DNA of 64,000 nt from Nematostella vectensis (GCF_932526225.1 NC_064037.1:8848203-8912202); one strand, 5' to 3'; numbered from the stretch's first letter, positions 43,461 through 55,448 are shown. The notes: a model not told the origin generated them from the sequence alone. A program made the numbers and translations.

Positions 43461-44586
43461 TGAAAAACAGATAGGGTCTGATTTACGAGGTTTGTTTATC
43501 TGCTGTACTCCAAATCTCCGTGACATTTGACAAAACGAGAATGTCACACAATCCCTGCTCTGTTACAACTATTATTTTATTTGCCGTTTTTATAAATTTA
43601 TATTATATATTTTGTGCAAAAAAGCAACATCAAAGTGGATTCAACATCAAGCTAATGTCGAGGCAATTGTTCACCTTGTCTAACTTATTGGAAGAAATAT
43701 TAATTTAGCTTGCTAGCATGTTCCTTATCATTTTGTTTTTAACGCATCCAAGCAACTCCATCCTAGAAAGTGGATCACATGCACACGAAAAAAACTGCAG
43801 TTTGAAAGTTGGTTTCGTTATAAAATATATTTTCAAATTAAAAAACTATTGTATTGTGATATTGTTTGGTTGCTAATGGCAGATATAGCTAACACTTTGC
43901 CAACACTGTCCAACGACATATGATCTACGACCTCAGGACAATCAGACGATGTACAACATACGACCTACGACCAACGACATTCAGACGATGAAAGACTTCG
44001 ATATCAATCAGACGATGTTCGAAGCGACAGCAACAAAAAGTAACGCAAGTTTATTGACTTCAGACGACAGGAGATAACCGACAATGTTATACTTTATCTC
44101 CGACCGAGCATTTCCAAAGAGAAAACTGGGGGCAGGACCGCTTGAAAGAGATCCCAATAAGACAATTTAAAGATGCCATTTTTTTAAAAAAAGAAGGCGC
44201 GATAGTTCGAAATGCGTCTTAAAAAAGTCAATTATACATACGGAACCTTTGCAAATCGTCTAAATCGGGCCGTATGCAGAAAGAAAGCATTTTTGTAGTC
44301 TAAGTCTAAGTTTATAAATACCATTGGGGGTATAGCTATGTTGATCCGCACAAAACAATACTGCTAGCTGGAACAGGTCGCTTTGACGTATTTTTTTATG
44401 TCAACAGTCGTTTTTTTTTTTTTTTTTTTTTTTGGGGGGGGGGGGGTGGGAAATAGGCTCGTAAGACCGCTGGTCTTTTATCACTGTGACAGTCGTAGCA
44501 CGGTATGCTGATTTTTGTAGCTGGCTATGGGATCTAGCATACCATATGACACAGGCTATTTTGCTTAGAAAATGCTAAAATTTGTT
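43461..44586. repeat. Module segments a and b (copy 4), with a poly-T/poly-G run
   Basis: Same order as 39241-40334. At 44410-44446 a run of about 20 T is followed by 13 G where the other copies have TTTTATGGGGGAGGGG, so a homopolymer expansion has occurred. Confidence 0.7.
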
Positions 44587-44791
44587 AAGCTAGCAGGAAA
44601 TTAGTAGCTAGTAGGAAATAAATAGCTAGCAGAGAATAAGTAGCTACCAGGCAATTGCAGCTAGCACGTAACTAAACACATAGCAGGCAACTAGAAGCTG
44701 GCAGGGAATAAATAGCTAGCAGGCAACTAGAAGCTAGCAGGGAATAAATTGCTAGCAGGCAACTAAGCTAGCAGGGAATAAATAGCTAGTA
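44587..44791. repeat. GCTAGC minisatellite, array 4 left part
   Basis: About five units, interrupted by the TIR element at 44792. The array resumes at 45851-45915. Confidence 0.9.
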
Positions 44792-45851
44792 GCAAGAGAC
44801 CATGATGTAAGAGAACGGATCCCCCGTATTAGGGTATGTTCCAATGATGACGTCCGTAAAAACTATTTTTAGAACAAGCAGTTATTTTTAGATACGTCTC
44901 CGATTGGTTAGCGCTCACGTTTCCTAGCAACATTAGTCTTACGCGCGATCACATCTTGAGCAATGTGATCCGGCAAAGGATGTTTTGGAAATCTTTTTGA
45001 CCGAATACACCTTCTTTTTTTACGAACACTGTAAAAATGATCTTCCATAGAGTACGCTGGAGCCAATCAACCGTTTCTGGGACATTGAAATGCATAAAGT
45101 GCGTGATTTTAGGCTCTGGGATCAACTTCCCCAATAAAAGTTTTCACTGCTGATTCGCAAATTAAACACAACAATCAATCATAAATCTGTGTTTACAAAA
45201 CAACATTCTCTTCCAATTCCCTTTCAATGAAAAAAATACATCCAGAACTTAATACCATTATATTCACACCGATATTACAAATAAAAGATTTCAAGTCTTT
45301 ATAATGAAGTAAATCTTATTCCAGTGACAAGGGTTTCTTGAGTTACATGATTTCTGAACATTTGCTCATTTGTTCATTCATCTAAAAATGTTATAAATAA
45401 AAAAAAAAATAAAACCCTTCTTGTATTAAAATATATAACATAGACTCTGAGAATGCCTATGTATTCTATCTCACCGAATTGCAGATAAAAAGAACTTTTT
45501 AGGAGTCTGCACGATGCACCACCGTCTCCCCGACGTCTTCCCGTTCAATTATTTATATAACATTTAGATAACTGAACATTAGATAACTTAACAGATAACA
45601 GGACACCACCCCATGAGTAGCATTGTGATCATGAGCCTTGAAGAGCAGCTAAAAGGATAAAAACAGGTAGCGAACGAAGTGGGAAAAATTTTGGTGTGAA
45701 ATAGTACTAGCTCGTGGTGCCCATAACCAAATATGGCGCGACGAACCATATATGGATGCTTTGATTGACAAGCTCGCGCAATCTAAAAATAGCTTTCTTG
45801 AACTTTATCATGGGCCACAGGAATTCGTTCTCTTATATCATGGTCTCTTGC
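44792..45851. mobile_element. 1.06-kb TIR element inserted into the minisatellite
   Basis: The left end GCAAGAGACCATGATGTAAG and right end (reverse complement) GCAAGAGACCATGATATAAG match at 19 of 20 positions, and the TIR extends to GAGAACG. Both sides are minisatellite. A TA on each side could be the target duplication, which would fit Tc1/mariner, but the tandem repeat makes this ambiguous. Reverse frames inside reach 61 codons and show no transposase, so it is non-autonomous. Confidence 0.88.
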
Positions 45852-46670
45852 TAGCAGGCAACTAGAAGCTAGCAGAGAAAAAATAGCTAGCAGGCACCTA
45901 GAAGCTAGAAGATAGATTACTTTTGACATTTGATCGACACAGAATGTTACCGATCGGGAGCTTGCAAAGTCTTAGTTAAAGGGCAAGATTACATAACGAG
46001 TTCCAACGGGTCTCCCGCCTTCAAAGACACGGAATATTTAGCAGAAGTAAAAGAAGTCATGGGAGCCACCACGAGCCATCTGAGTGCACTATAAAAGGGA
46101 AACGGGAAAACTCAGAGGTTCTCGGTGGTTTTTTGGTATGACCGAGCTTATTCAGAACTGTGCTGGATTCATATGGCCACCCAATTCCTCCATTACGCTC
46201 AATGAATGCTTTTAATATCAATACCCTATTTAATATTTTTAATAACTATATAACACAATATTTTAGGAACTTTTTCCCCTTTTGTTATAGATGTTCTCTC
46301 GTTCCAATCTCCTTCGAAAACGTACAATTCGTTTAAAAGAGGGCTTTTATTAAAAGTTTTTTGTTTGTGAAAGCGATCTGTTCTACATCTGCAAATACGC
46401 TAAAACACACGCAGATTTAATCGCACAAAAATGTTAAAGTAATTATCATATTATGATGATAGTTTAGGAAGACCTCACGCTCTACAGAATCTTGTGATTC
46501 TGGTTTTTCATAATATATATTCAGAAAAATAAATTCAAAAATAAAAAATATATTCAGGGTCTGAGACCCCGAATATATTTTTTATGTAGCCTATGCTTTC
46601 TATATCTATCAAGTTATATGATGTTTTCTGATTTCTGATTATATCTTTGACGTGCTGGTGAGTATTCCTA
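45852..46670. repeat. Minisatellite remainder and module segment d (copy 4)
   Basis: 45851-45915 is the right part of the split array. The rest repeats 42266-43010 nearly exactly and leads into the gene B promoter. The AAGTTATATGATG site near 46615 is another empty site for the Ngaro-like insertion. Confidence 0.8.
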
Positions 46671-46833
46671 ACAGCGCTCCTGTCGGGCAATATTCCGGCT
46701 ATTTCCACCAACAGCGAAAACAATCAAAAACAACCAGATCATTTGAGAATATCCTGTAATCTACCCACACACCACAACTCACTAAATCTCCCAGAAGGCA
46801 TTGCAGTGATACCTGACTCCTCAAAGGAGCGGC

Positions 46834-46840
46834 TATAAAA
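46834..46840 (+). promoter_or_regulatory. Candidate TATA box of transporter gene B
   Basis: TATAAAA in GGAGCGGCTATAAAAAGAAC. Initiation about 30 bp downstream would begin near 46864, leaving a leader that holds one short upstream ORF. Confidence 0.5.
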
Positions 46841-46875
46841 AGAACAATAGGCAAAATTGACCCGAGGACTTTGGC

Positions 46876-46920
46876 ATGATATCCGTGAACAATAGAACGA
46901 GTTTGCAGCAGATAAAATGA
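46876..46920 (+). promoter_or_regulatory. Upstream ORF overlapping the gene B start (ATGA)
   Basis: ATG at 46876 opens 14 codons (MISVNNRTSLQQIK), and its TGA (46918-46920) overlaps the main ATG (46917) as ATGA. This could limit translation or allow reinitiation. In gene A an 8-bp deletion (AATAGAAC missing) fuses the same upstream ATG to the main frame. Confidence 0.5.
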
Positions 46921-47139
46921 CGAGTGAAGAAGAAAATCCACAAGAGACTGCAAATGGCGCTGCACCTTCAGCTATGCAGCAGCAAGAAGATGTCCCCTCA
47001 CACATGGACAAAGGCTGGGCATGGGTTGTCTGTTTTTCGTCTTTTTGTATCATGCTCCTAGCAGCAGGACTACATAACTGCGCTGGAATCATATTCGTGG
47101 CATTACTTGAGAGGTACAAACAAGGCAGAGGAAAAACAG
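46917..47139 (+). CDS. SLC16-like gene B, exon 1
   Basis: MTSEEENPQETANGAAPSAM leads to MDKGWAWVVCFSSFCIML and GIIFVALLERYKQG. The donor ACAG/GTAGGG is at 47140, exit phase 1, joining to 50969 as in gene A. The start at 46917 is chosen because the upstream ATG at 46876 is out of frame. With exons 50969-51534 and 51838-52380 the coding length is 1332 nt, 443 residues. Function as for gene A: a plasma-membrane monocarboxylate-type transporter with unknown substrate. Confidence 0.87.
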
Positions 47140-48764
47140 GTAGGGTCTGATTTACAGGGTTTGTTCATTTGCTGTACTGCAAAAACGTGACATTTTTATG
47201 AGAGAACATCCCATCCCTGCTGTGTTACAAAAATTGTTTTATTTGCCGTTTATATATGTTTATTATGTGTAGTGCATACAAGCAACATCAAAGGGAATTT
47301 CCTCCAAGCTAATGTCGAGGCAATTGTTTTCCTTTTCAATCTTGTTGGAAGAAATAATCATTCATCATGCTCATGTTCAAAATCATTTTGTTTTTGGCGC
47401 ACCAAGAAAGTGCAACTAAACACCTACGTAACCTTTGAAACTCTTATATCATGTTAACACAATAGATTACATTTTTGTTTAGATAACTTTTTTGACAGGC
47501 AGCATCAAGTAGTATTTTATCAAATTCAAGTAATATACTATCCTATATATACAATACTATATATTGCTAGAGTGTTAAGATCAAACGCAGTAAGGCAGTA
47601 CGAAAATCGATGAAGTAAACTACGGAAACGATAAATTCTTGAGGTCAATATAAAGATAATACACCAATACGCGAGGAGTTCTAGAATGAAGCAATCAATC
47701 ACCAGAAGAGAAGTTCCTTCGTGAAAAACAAAGAGATTAGTAATGTACTAGAAGTAATTACAAATGAGGATGTCCTTTTAATGTCATTCCATTGTACAAC
47801 AATAGGAAGTCATTGAAAAAAAAGAACATGAATGCTGGAACGATTCCGATCGCCAGAGACAGGGGTCAGAATTTTTTTGAGTTTTTTTTTATACTTTCCT
47901 TTGTCTCGTGTAACCTTTAGGGTGACCTGCTAATGAGAACCAACATGTTTGTACTAAAATGTTTTTACTTAAAGAAAATACGTTATAATAAAAATAGCAA
48001 AATAAGAATAGGGCAAAATAAAAAACGTGCTGCTTTTCAAGCTCGCCGTTCTCTTTTGACTTATTCTATTTGCTCTCACAATATTTATTGCAATCTCGTG
48101 ACTGATACTGAACTCATCTCGCTGTTATTGTTGCATTATCTCCCGTCACGGGTTGGGAATGACCTAGGGCTGTTGGTCACGTATTAGAGGAAAGTAGTTA
48201 CAGATGATCTGTGTAAAACAGCACGCTCGGCACGACGGCGCAGTCATCAATTTCTCACGTGCTGAGTCAGCATGGATCTTAAACCCATGAATCTTATAGG
48301 CGTGGCTATCATTAGAAGCTGAAACGCATTCCTACAGTGTCTATTGCTGGAATGAGACGCTAAAGAAAGCATTCCCTAGAATTTTTTTTTTAATCTCGCG
48401 TGTATTTTTAGGTCCGTAATTAAATGTTGATATAAAACATTTTATATAAAAAATTTATTCCTCCATACCACTGACGTCATGTTCATAGACGCGTACAGCC
48501 CCCCCCCCCCCCCCCCCCCCCAATGTGACAGGGTCATATCTGTTATTATAACAAAAGGATGGCTGAAGTGGAATAATAACAACTTATAGTATAATAATAA
48601 CTTATATTGGTAACCGTTTCTTGTTGATGTCAATGTCAACTGCTCACTTCCAAGTGCACCATTGTTGTAGAAAACCAAACAATATCTTAATTATCACGTA
48701 TTTTATCAAAAAAGATGCACAACTCGCTTTCTTGAAATGCGCATATCTATTCTCTAGCAACTGT
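47140..48764. other. Intron 1 of gene B before the satellite
   Basis: The first 320 bp resemble segment a. The rest is AT-rich and unique. A poly-C run of about 22 bases lies at 48500-48522. Frames at 47933 (84 codons) and 48442 (reverse) have no recognisable domain. Confidence 0.5.
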
Positions 48765-48769
48765 TTAGT

Positions 48770-50780
48770 ACATATGTAGTCTTAAATAGTGTGCGCAGTA
48801 CATATATAGTCTATAGTAGTGTGCGCGGTACATATGTAGTCTATAGTAGTGTGCGGAGTACATATGTAGTCTATAGTAGTGTGTGCAGAACATATGTAGT
48901 CTATAGTAGTGTGCGCAGTACATATGTAGTCTATAGTAGTGTGCGCGGTACATATGTAGTCTATAGTAGTGTGCACAGTACATATGTAGTCTATAGTAGT
49001 GTGCGCAGTACATATGTAGTCTATAGTAGTGTGCGCGGTACATATGTAGTCTATAGTAGTGTGCGCAGTACATATGTAGTCTATAGTAGTGTGCGCGGTA
49101 CATATGTAGCCTATAGTAGTGTGCACAGTACATATGTAGTCTATAATAGTGAGCGCGGTACATATGTAGTCTATAATAGTGTGCGCGGTACATATGCGCG
49201 GTACATATGTAGTCTATAGTAGTGTGCGCAGTACATATGTAGTCTATAGTAGTGTGCGCAGTACATATGTAGTCTATAGTAGTGTGTGCAGAACATATGT
49301 AGTCTATAGTAGTGTGCGCAGTACATATGTAGTCTAAAGTAGTGTGCGCAGTACATATGTAGTCTATAGTAATGTGCGCAGACATATCTAGTCTATAGTA
49401 GTGTGCGCAGTACATATGTAGTCTATAGTAGTGTGCGCGGTACATATATAGTCTATAGTAGTGTGCGCGGTACATATGTAGTCTATAGTAGTGTGCGCGG
49501 TACATATATAGTCTATAGTAGTGTGCGCGGTACATATGTAGTGTATAGTAGTGTGCGCAGTACATATGTAGTCTATAGTAGTGCGCGCAGTACATATGTA
49601 GTCTATAGTAGTGTGCGCGGTACATATGTAGTCTATAGTAGTGTGCGCAGTACATATGTAGTCTATAGTAGTGTGTGCAGTACATATGTAGTCTATAGTA
49701 GTGTGCGCAGTACATATGTAGTCTATAGTAGTGTGCGCAGTACATATGTAGTCTATAGTAGTGTGCACGGTACATATGTAGTCTATAGTAATGTGCGCAG
49801 ACATATGTAGTCTGTAATAGTGAGCGCGGTACATATGTAGTCTATAGTAGTGTGCGCAGTACATATGTAGTCTATAGTAGTGTGCGCAGTACATATGTAG
49901 TCTATAGTAGTGTGCGCGGTACATATGTAGTGTATAGTAGTGTGCGCAGTACATATGTAGTTTATAGTAGTGTGCGCGGTACATATGTAGTCTATAGTAG
50001 TGTGCGCGGTACATATGTAGTCTATAGTAGTGTGCGCAGTACATATGTAGTCTATAGTAGTGTGCGCAGACATATGTAGTCTATAGTAGTGTGCACAGTA
50101 CATATGTAGTCTATAGTAGTGTGCGCAGTACATATGTAGTCTATAGTAGTGTGCGCAGTACATATGTAGTCTATAGTAGTGTGCGCAGTACATATGTAGT
50201 CTATAGTAGTGTGCGCGGTACATATGTAGTCTATAGTAGTGTGCGCGGTACATATGTAGTCTATAGTAGTGTGCGCGGTACATATGTAGTCTATAGTAGT
50301 GTGCACAGTACATATGTAGTCTATAGTAGTGTGCACAGTACATATGTAGTCTATAGTAGTGTGCGCAGTACATATGTAGTCTATAGTAGTGTGCGCAGTA
50401 CATATGTAGTCTATAGTAGTGTGCGCGGTACATATATAGTCTATAGTAGTGTGCGCGGTACATATGTAGTCTATAGTAGTGTGCACAGTACATATGTAGT
50501 CTATAGTAGTGTGCACAGTACATATGTAGTCTATAGTAGTGTGCGCAGTACATATGTAGTCTATAGTAGTGTGCGCAGTACATATGTAGTCTATAGTAGT
50601 GTGCGCGGTACATATATAGTCTATAGTAGTGTGCGCGGTACATATGTAGTCTATAGTAGTGTGCGCGGTACATATATAGTCTATAGTAGTGTGCACGGCA
50701 CATATGTAGCTTATAGTAGTGTGCACAGTACATATGTAGTCTATAGTAGTGTGCGCTGTACATATGCAGTCTATAGTACC
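48770..50780. repeat. 30-bp satellite, about 67 units, in intron 1 of gene B
   Basis: Same GTACATATGTAGTCTATAGT-type unit as 11761-16110. It has fewer GTGTATAG variants and some local ones (ACATATATAGTC, TGTGCAGAACATATG). 29-bp units occur at about 49380, 49800 and 50070. The array ends about 190 bp before exon 2, as in gene A. No coding meaning despite frames up to 336 codons. Confidence 0.97.
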
Positions 50781-50968
50781 TGCAGTACATGCACGGCTAA
50801 TGGCAGTAAACGCTGTCGATATACGGTCTATAGCAGCATAGCTCTATGGTAACAAAGTGCATCGTCAGTACGTCTACCGGCCCATGCCATTATACCCAGC
50901 CCATAGCAGCCATGTTATGATGTTTTTAGAGACTGTGAAAAATTAATAATATTTTTTTTCTTCACCAG

Positions 50969-51534
50969 CCTGGGTGACATCAATGGCTACGGGATTCGAA
51001 CACTTTTTGACCATAATATGCACCTTACTAGTACAGCGCTACGGCTCCCGCGCCACGGCCATCGCGGGGGGTTTCGTGTGCGCCATCGCCTTCCTCTCCT
51101 CCGCTTACAGTCCCTCCCTGGAGCTTCTCTACGTCACGTACGGTGTCGGTTTGGGCTTGGGGACCTCGCTTTGCCTCTGTTCAGGCCTAGTCATTATACC
51201 TATGTACTTCAAGAAACATCTAGCACTGGCCTATTCCCTCGGGCAGCTCGGGGCACCAGTAGGAACCCTGACGTTGACCCCTCTCCTTCAGTTCCTGTTC
51301 AACAAGCTTGGGTTTAGTCTGACTATGGTGGCGATAGCCGGGTTTCATATCATCGTGGTTATCAGTGGATTGACTTACAGACCTGTCCCCGAGGCACCCC
51401 GGAGGGACGGTGAGGCGGAGGTTCGGGCTAAAAAGGGATTTGATGTGTCCGTGTTCAAAAACAGGAAGTTCGTCATGTGGCTCGTGTGTCTAGCTACGCT
51501 GTTTCCAGCGCTGTTGATCCCTTACGTTCATTTG
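50969..51534 (+). CDS. SLC16-like gene B, exon 2
   Basis: The acceptor TTCACCAG ends at 50968 and the donor GTAAGT starts at 51535. Same 566 bp as gene A exon 2. Differences include MATGFEHFLT for LASGFKHFLA, VIIPMYFKKHLALAYSL for GIIPMYFEKHQALAYSL, and TLFPALL for TVFPALL. All membrane helices and the SLC16 second signature are kept. Most changes are conservative, which suggests that the protein is still constrained. Confidence 0.93.
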
Positions 51535-51837
51535 GTAAGTTTTAAAGGGTACCTTTCAGACGCAGTGAGGTTATTTGCCTTTTTGTCATCCCTTTCTTTT
51601 ATCTTGTGTTTATTTTGATTGTTTAAGATGTTAGAAATTAACTCAAGCATACTAAAAGGGTGAAATTCTCTAGGAAAACTTTATTTTAGTAGTATCCGTA
51701 AATTAGAAGCTAAGTTAAAGGAGAATTTTATTTTAGGGGGTACAAATGGAAAAGTATAGGCCAAATTTACAGTTTCTTACTGTTAGAGATTTTTTAAAGA
51801 TAATTCACCATTAACTTGTAAATGTCCCTCTTTCCAG

Positions 51838-52380
51838 GTGCGTCTCGCCGAAGACAAAGGAATCAGCGAATACCAATCAGCATTTCTTCTGTACTTCATC
51901 TCAGTAACGTCAGCAATTTGCCGTCCGATAGTTGGCCGCGTATCGGACAGATGGCCCAAACGACGTCTTCAATTTCTCCAATTTGCCTTCTTCTTTTTCA
52001 GTACAGCAAACTTCCTCGCACCTCTAGCAACGAGCTTCGCGGCTCTGGCGGTGTACGGGTGCGCGTTCGGGGTCTTTGAGGCTTTCTTGTGGTCACTGAT
52101 CTTCATAAACACTGTGGATATTGTTGGGGTGCATCGACTGCCCTCTGGTATTGGCTGGTTGTTTTTCCTGTTATCTTTCCCTGAAGTCTCCGGGCCACCT
52201 CTTGCCGGCTGGATTTATGACCTGTCCAAGAGTTATTCCATAGCGTTCTTTGTGAGTGGTGGTGTGGTCGCTCTGGCTGGATTGATGATGTTCTCTTTGA
52301 TCTCGTTTAAGGAGTGGTTTTGTTGTAATACTTATGAGAGCAGAAGAATTGATCCAATCCCTAACCCGCCGGCAGTGTAG
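51838..52380 (+). CDS. SLC16-like gene B, exon 3
   Basis: The acceptor CTCTTTCCAG ends at 51837, phase 0, and the stop TAG is at 52378. 543 bp as in gene A, with VGRVSDRWPKRRLQ for VGHVSDRWPNRRLQ and VYGCAFGVFEAFLWSLIFIN for VYACAFGVFEAFLWSLIVIN. Intron 2 is 303 bp and lacks the insertion seen in A. Confidence 0.93.
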   Translation: MRLAEDKGISEYQSAFLLYFISVTSAICRPIVGRVSDRWPKRRLQFLQFAFFFFSTANFLAPLATSFAALAVYGCAFGVFEAFLWSLIFINTVDIVGVHRLPSGIGWLFFLLSFPEVSGPPLAGWIYDLSKSYSIAFFVSGGVVALAGLMMFSLISFKEWFCCNTYESRRIDPIPNPPAV

Positions 52381-52544
52381 AATTCGATTGTAGGAGGCGA
52401 GGCGATCAGTGATATGTTAAATGATATCTGATCACGTGTCTCCAGTCAACTTTTAATAATTCACAAACGATAACCAAGCTGTTCAAGTCATATTGACTTT
52501 TATTGCTATGTAGCAGTTATTTCCCATTTACAGAGTACCGAACG

Positions 52545-52780
52545 GTCTGCTTTGAACAGAAGTAAAGATCTCAAGTCAAGAGTACAAGATTACATTCTTG
52601 GCCATTAAAAACACGTCAGGCTAATAATTGGGTACAGATGAACATAATCTTCTCAACCAATCGAAGGCGGTCATTAATAGAAGTTTCCAGGTCCACGACA
52701 TCGGGTGAGGCTCTGCGGGTGTGCCCCTCCCTTTGAAAGTCAGATACAATCGACAATAACCCTAAGGGTGCCCAAAATCA
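52545..52780. repeat. 3' flank shared with gene A
   Basis: Matches 21160-21400, so the duplication extended beyond the gene. Homology ends near GTGCCCCTCCC/GTGCCC. Confidence 0.7.
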
Positions 52781-52963
52781 ACGAAGCACAATTAAAAGAA
52801 TGAAAAACAAATTAAAACTTAGAGCAATTGACGATTAAGGATTATTTCAAAACACATTGGGTACGTGTTATCATTTCGCGTAAATAAGATTAAAAAACAT
52901 TAAAATTTCTCATTGACTTTTATGATATCCTAGGCGTTTGTGTTCAGCTATTGTAGCTTTTAG

Positions 52964-53116
52964 GGAGTGGTGTGGTGTGAGGTTCCTCCAACAGCCCTTC
53001 CGGTGACTCAGTGTCGTCACCACAGGGGGCCAATGATCTCCCTTTGGAGTGGTGTGAGGTTCCTCCAACAGCACTTCCGGTGACTCATTGTCGTCACCAC
53101 AGGGAGCCAATGATCT
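52964..53116. repeat. Two-copy tandem repeat of about 78 bp
   Basis: GGTTCCTCCAACAGC, CTTCCGGTGACTCA and GTCGTCACCACAGGG occur twice in order with few differences. A 66-codon reverse frame over it is not conserved coding. Confidence 0.85.
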
Positions 53117-54150
53117 ATTAAGGACCGCCTGTTGGACTCACGAGGACCCAATCTTTAACGCCACCGTATTCGATCCCAATGTCGTAAATAAATCGACTTG
53201 ACTCTATTGATGTCGCTGGGTGGGGATAGTTCAAGACATTTGCATGTGAGGATCCAGGGAGGGTAGTTTGCTGCTATTTACCCTTCCCCCCCCCCTCTTC
53301 TCCCTATTTCGATTAGCTTCTAGCACATTCTTTGCACGATCCACTTTTTTATATGGTTAGTTTTTTTATTTGCCTGTTTTTAGGAACTGGGTTTGATTAG
53401 TGTCGGTTTTATTTAGATCAAAACTCATCTGCCGGTATAAAAGCATGTGTTTAACGGTAGATTTTCAACATGCCAACACGCGATGTCGACACAAATGGAA
53501 CTCCACTTGACCCTTTTTCGGTGTTCTCAATTAAAGCCGGAAATAGTAACTTATATTATTAGAGTTACGTGAAGTTTTGCTAAAGCTTTAGTAGAGGCTT
53601 TTTAAGCTTTTAAAGTAGGAATAAATATAAAGTGGGCGAGAAACGCTGGAAAGGCAGACCTTAAAATGGTAATAAAAGTTTTAGGGTCATAGGGTCTCCT
53701 GAAGATAGTTACTAATTCTTATATATATATATATATTTCTTCTAGCTAGAGGGGATAAAAACAGCATGAACAAACAAGCATAGCACAGGACCCATACGAA
53801 GATGCCCCACCTTAAGTAAAACTCCCTCACCTCCTTAATTAACCCTTTCCGCTTTGCGCTTTTTATTCTAGCAGATACTTTTCTATCAGGCGGGGATAAA
53901 GGGGTCAAATAATCGGCAATCGGCACAGGAAATAATGAACCGCGCTATACATCCGAATTTTCATCGATGTGTTTGGATTTCCTCCTACCAAGTGTGTGGG
54001 CCGTTATAAAAAAAATTTTCCATCGTTTAATGACTCCATAATTCCCCGGGCGACCCAAGCAAACGAGTACCATATTTTTTGTAAATCGCAAAGAATTTGT
54101 GCTAAACTTCAGAATACCCGTACACATTTTAAGGCCTCTAAATTTCATCG
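53117..54150. other. Intergenic stretch
   Basis: No gene recognised. GGTATAAAAGCATGTG at 53434 is a TATA-like sequence, followed at 53470 by a 30-codon frame (MPTRDVDTNGTPLDPF); this is too short to call. A short (TA)n lies at 53720-53738. Confidence 0.4.
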
Positions 54151-54655
54151 GTCCGCAGCCCGCAGTCCAGACCAGAACTACTCAATAAAAGTATCCATCA
54201 TTGCACAATTAAATTATAGTCGGATATGTTATGTTGGTTTGCGGTCCGCAGTCAAGGATTACTAATTCATCCATAATGCGAAATTGGTTGGTCCGCGGTC
54301 CGCAGTCAAGGATTATTAATTCATCCATAATGCGAAATTGGTTGGTCCGCGGTCTAGGACTTAATCATATTCATCCGGCGTCTGTATTGTATGTTTGGAA
54401 AGTTAGACTAAACTTTATTAACAAAACTATACAGAAAATAATCATTAATACGTCCTTACTTCGGACCGCGGACCACGGTAGCAGTGACTTAGATTACTTA
54501 GACTTATTATTTGATACTTCGTTCTATAAATTAAGACGGCTTCACATCGGACTGCGGACCACGGTAGCAGTGACTTAGATCAATTGAATAATTTCGTTAG
54601 ATGAATCAGAAAGACGGCTTCACTGCGGGCTGCGGACCACGGCAGTAACGTGGCT
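54150..54655. repeat. Inverted pair of short tandem repeats around GGTCCGCGG
   Basis: Left: about three units with GGTCCGC(G/A)GTCCGCAGTC and AATTCATCCATAATGCGAAA, period about 54 bp. Right: three units with GCGGACCACGGTAGCAGTGA and GACGGCTTCAC, period about 85 bp. The cores are reverse complements, so the block can fold on itself. A 115-codon frame crosses it and is not meaningful. Confidence 0.7.
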
Positions 54656-55355
54656 CCACAGTGGACGGGTATTCTGAAGTTGCTCCCATAATTATATAAT
54701 TGAAATGTGAGAGGGAAACTTTGGTTTGACACGCGCCGAGTCCCCATCTCAGTTCTCAGGGCTTTTGGCCCATTGGATTCTGGATTTCTCAAAGGTGGTT
54801 CAACTTATGAAAAGTAATTCTTTCAATTCCCTCATTTGTCATCCTAGCCATGCTATATTGGACCCATTAGAATGTTTACGAGATTCCTATGGGGAGTTGA
54901 AACTACTAGCTTTGCCCTTCATATAATAAGGAATTTAAACCCGCAATTGTAAACCACTTCCGGAGAAGACATCTTTAAGTATCAGGAAATAAGCACTTAA
55001 TGATATCAACACAAACCTAAAAAAAGACGTCCTTGGTGTGCGCATTTTAGTGGGCGGAAAAGTGTGACGATCGACACAGAAATAGGTGCACTTGAACAGC
55101 AACATACAATTCCGCGGAAGTCGCACCAATTGCGATCTAAAGTAAAGTACGAACCTGATGCGGGTATTTAGCTCAGGGCAGGGGTTAGCGCTACACAGTC
55201 TGTACAGTGGTACAGAATTGAAGAACAACGCCTTACATCCGATGTTCGGAGAACGTTCAAATTTCGCGGATGTAATGTTATACCACTTGTGGAGACGAAC
55301 ACCTCAAAAGTCTGTTACGGTGGTATCAACGTAAATAAGCACTGATGATGCGTAC
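54656..55355. other. Intergenic stretch
   Basis: I see no gene, repeat family or RNA in this stretch. Open frames stay under 100 codons and lack domain motifs. Confidence 0.4.
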
Positions 55356-55403
55356 CAAGCCGCAATTTACAAACCAAGCTTTGGGTTTGATAATTGCGGC
55401 TTG
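55356..55403. repeat. 48-bp near-perfect palindrome
   Basis: CAAGCCGCAATT and AATTGCGGCTTG are the ends, and AAACC..AAGCTT..GGGTTT pairs in the middle. It would form a cruciform or hairpin. Confidence 0.85.
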
Positions 55404-55448
55404 ATAAACGACGGGTAAAAAGTATAAGCACAGTACAAACAAATCCCC

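Noticed and set aside
48765..50852. Regular repeats resembling a CRISPR array
   Set aside because: Units are directly abutting with no unique spacers, there are no cas genes, and the context is a eukaryotic intron.
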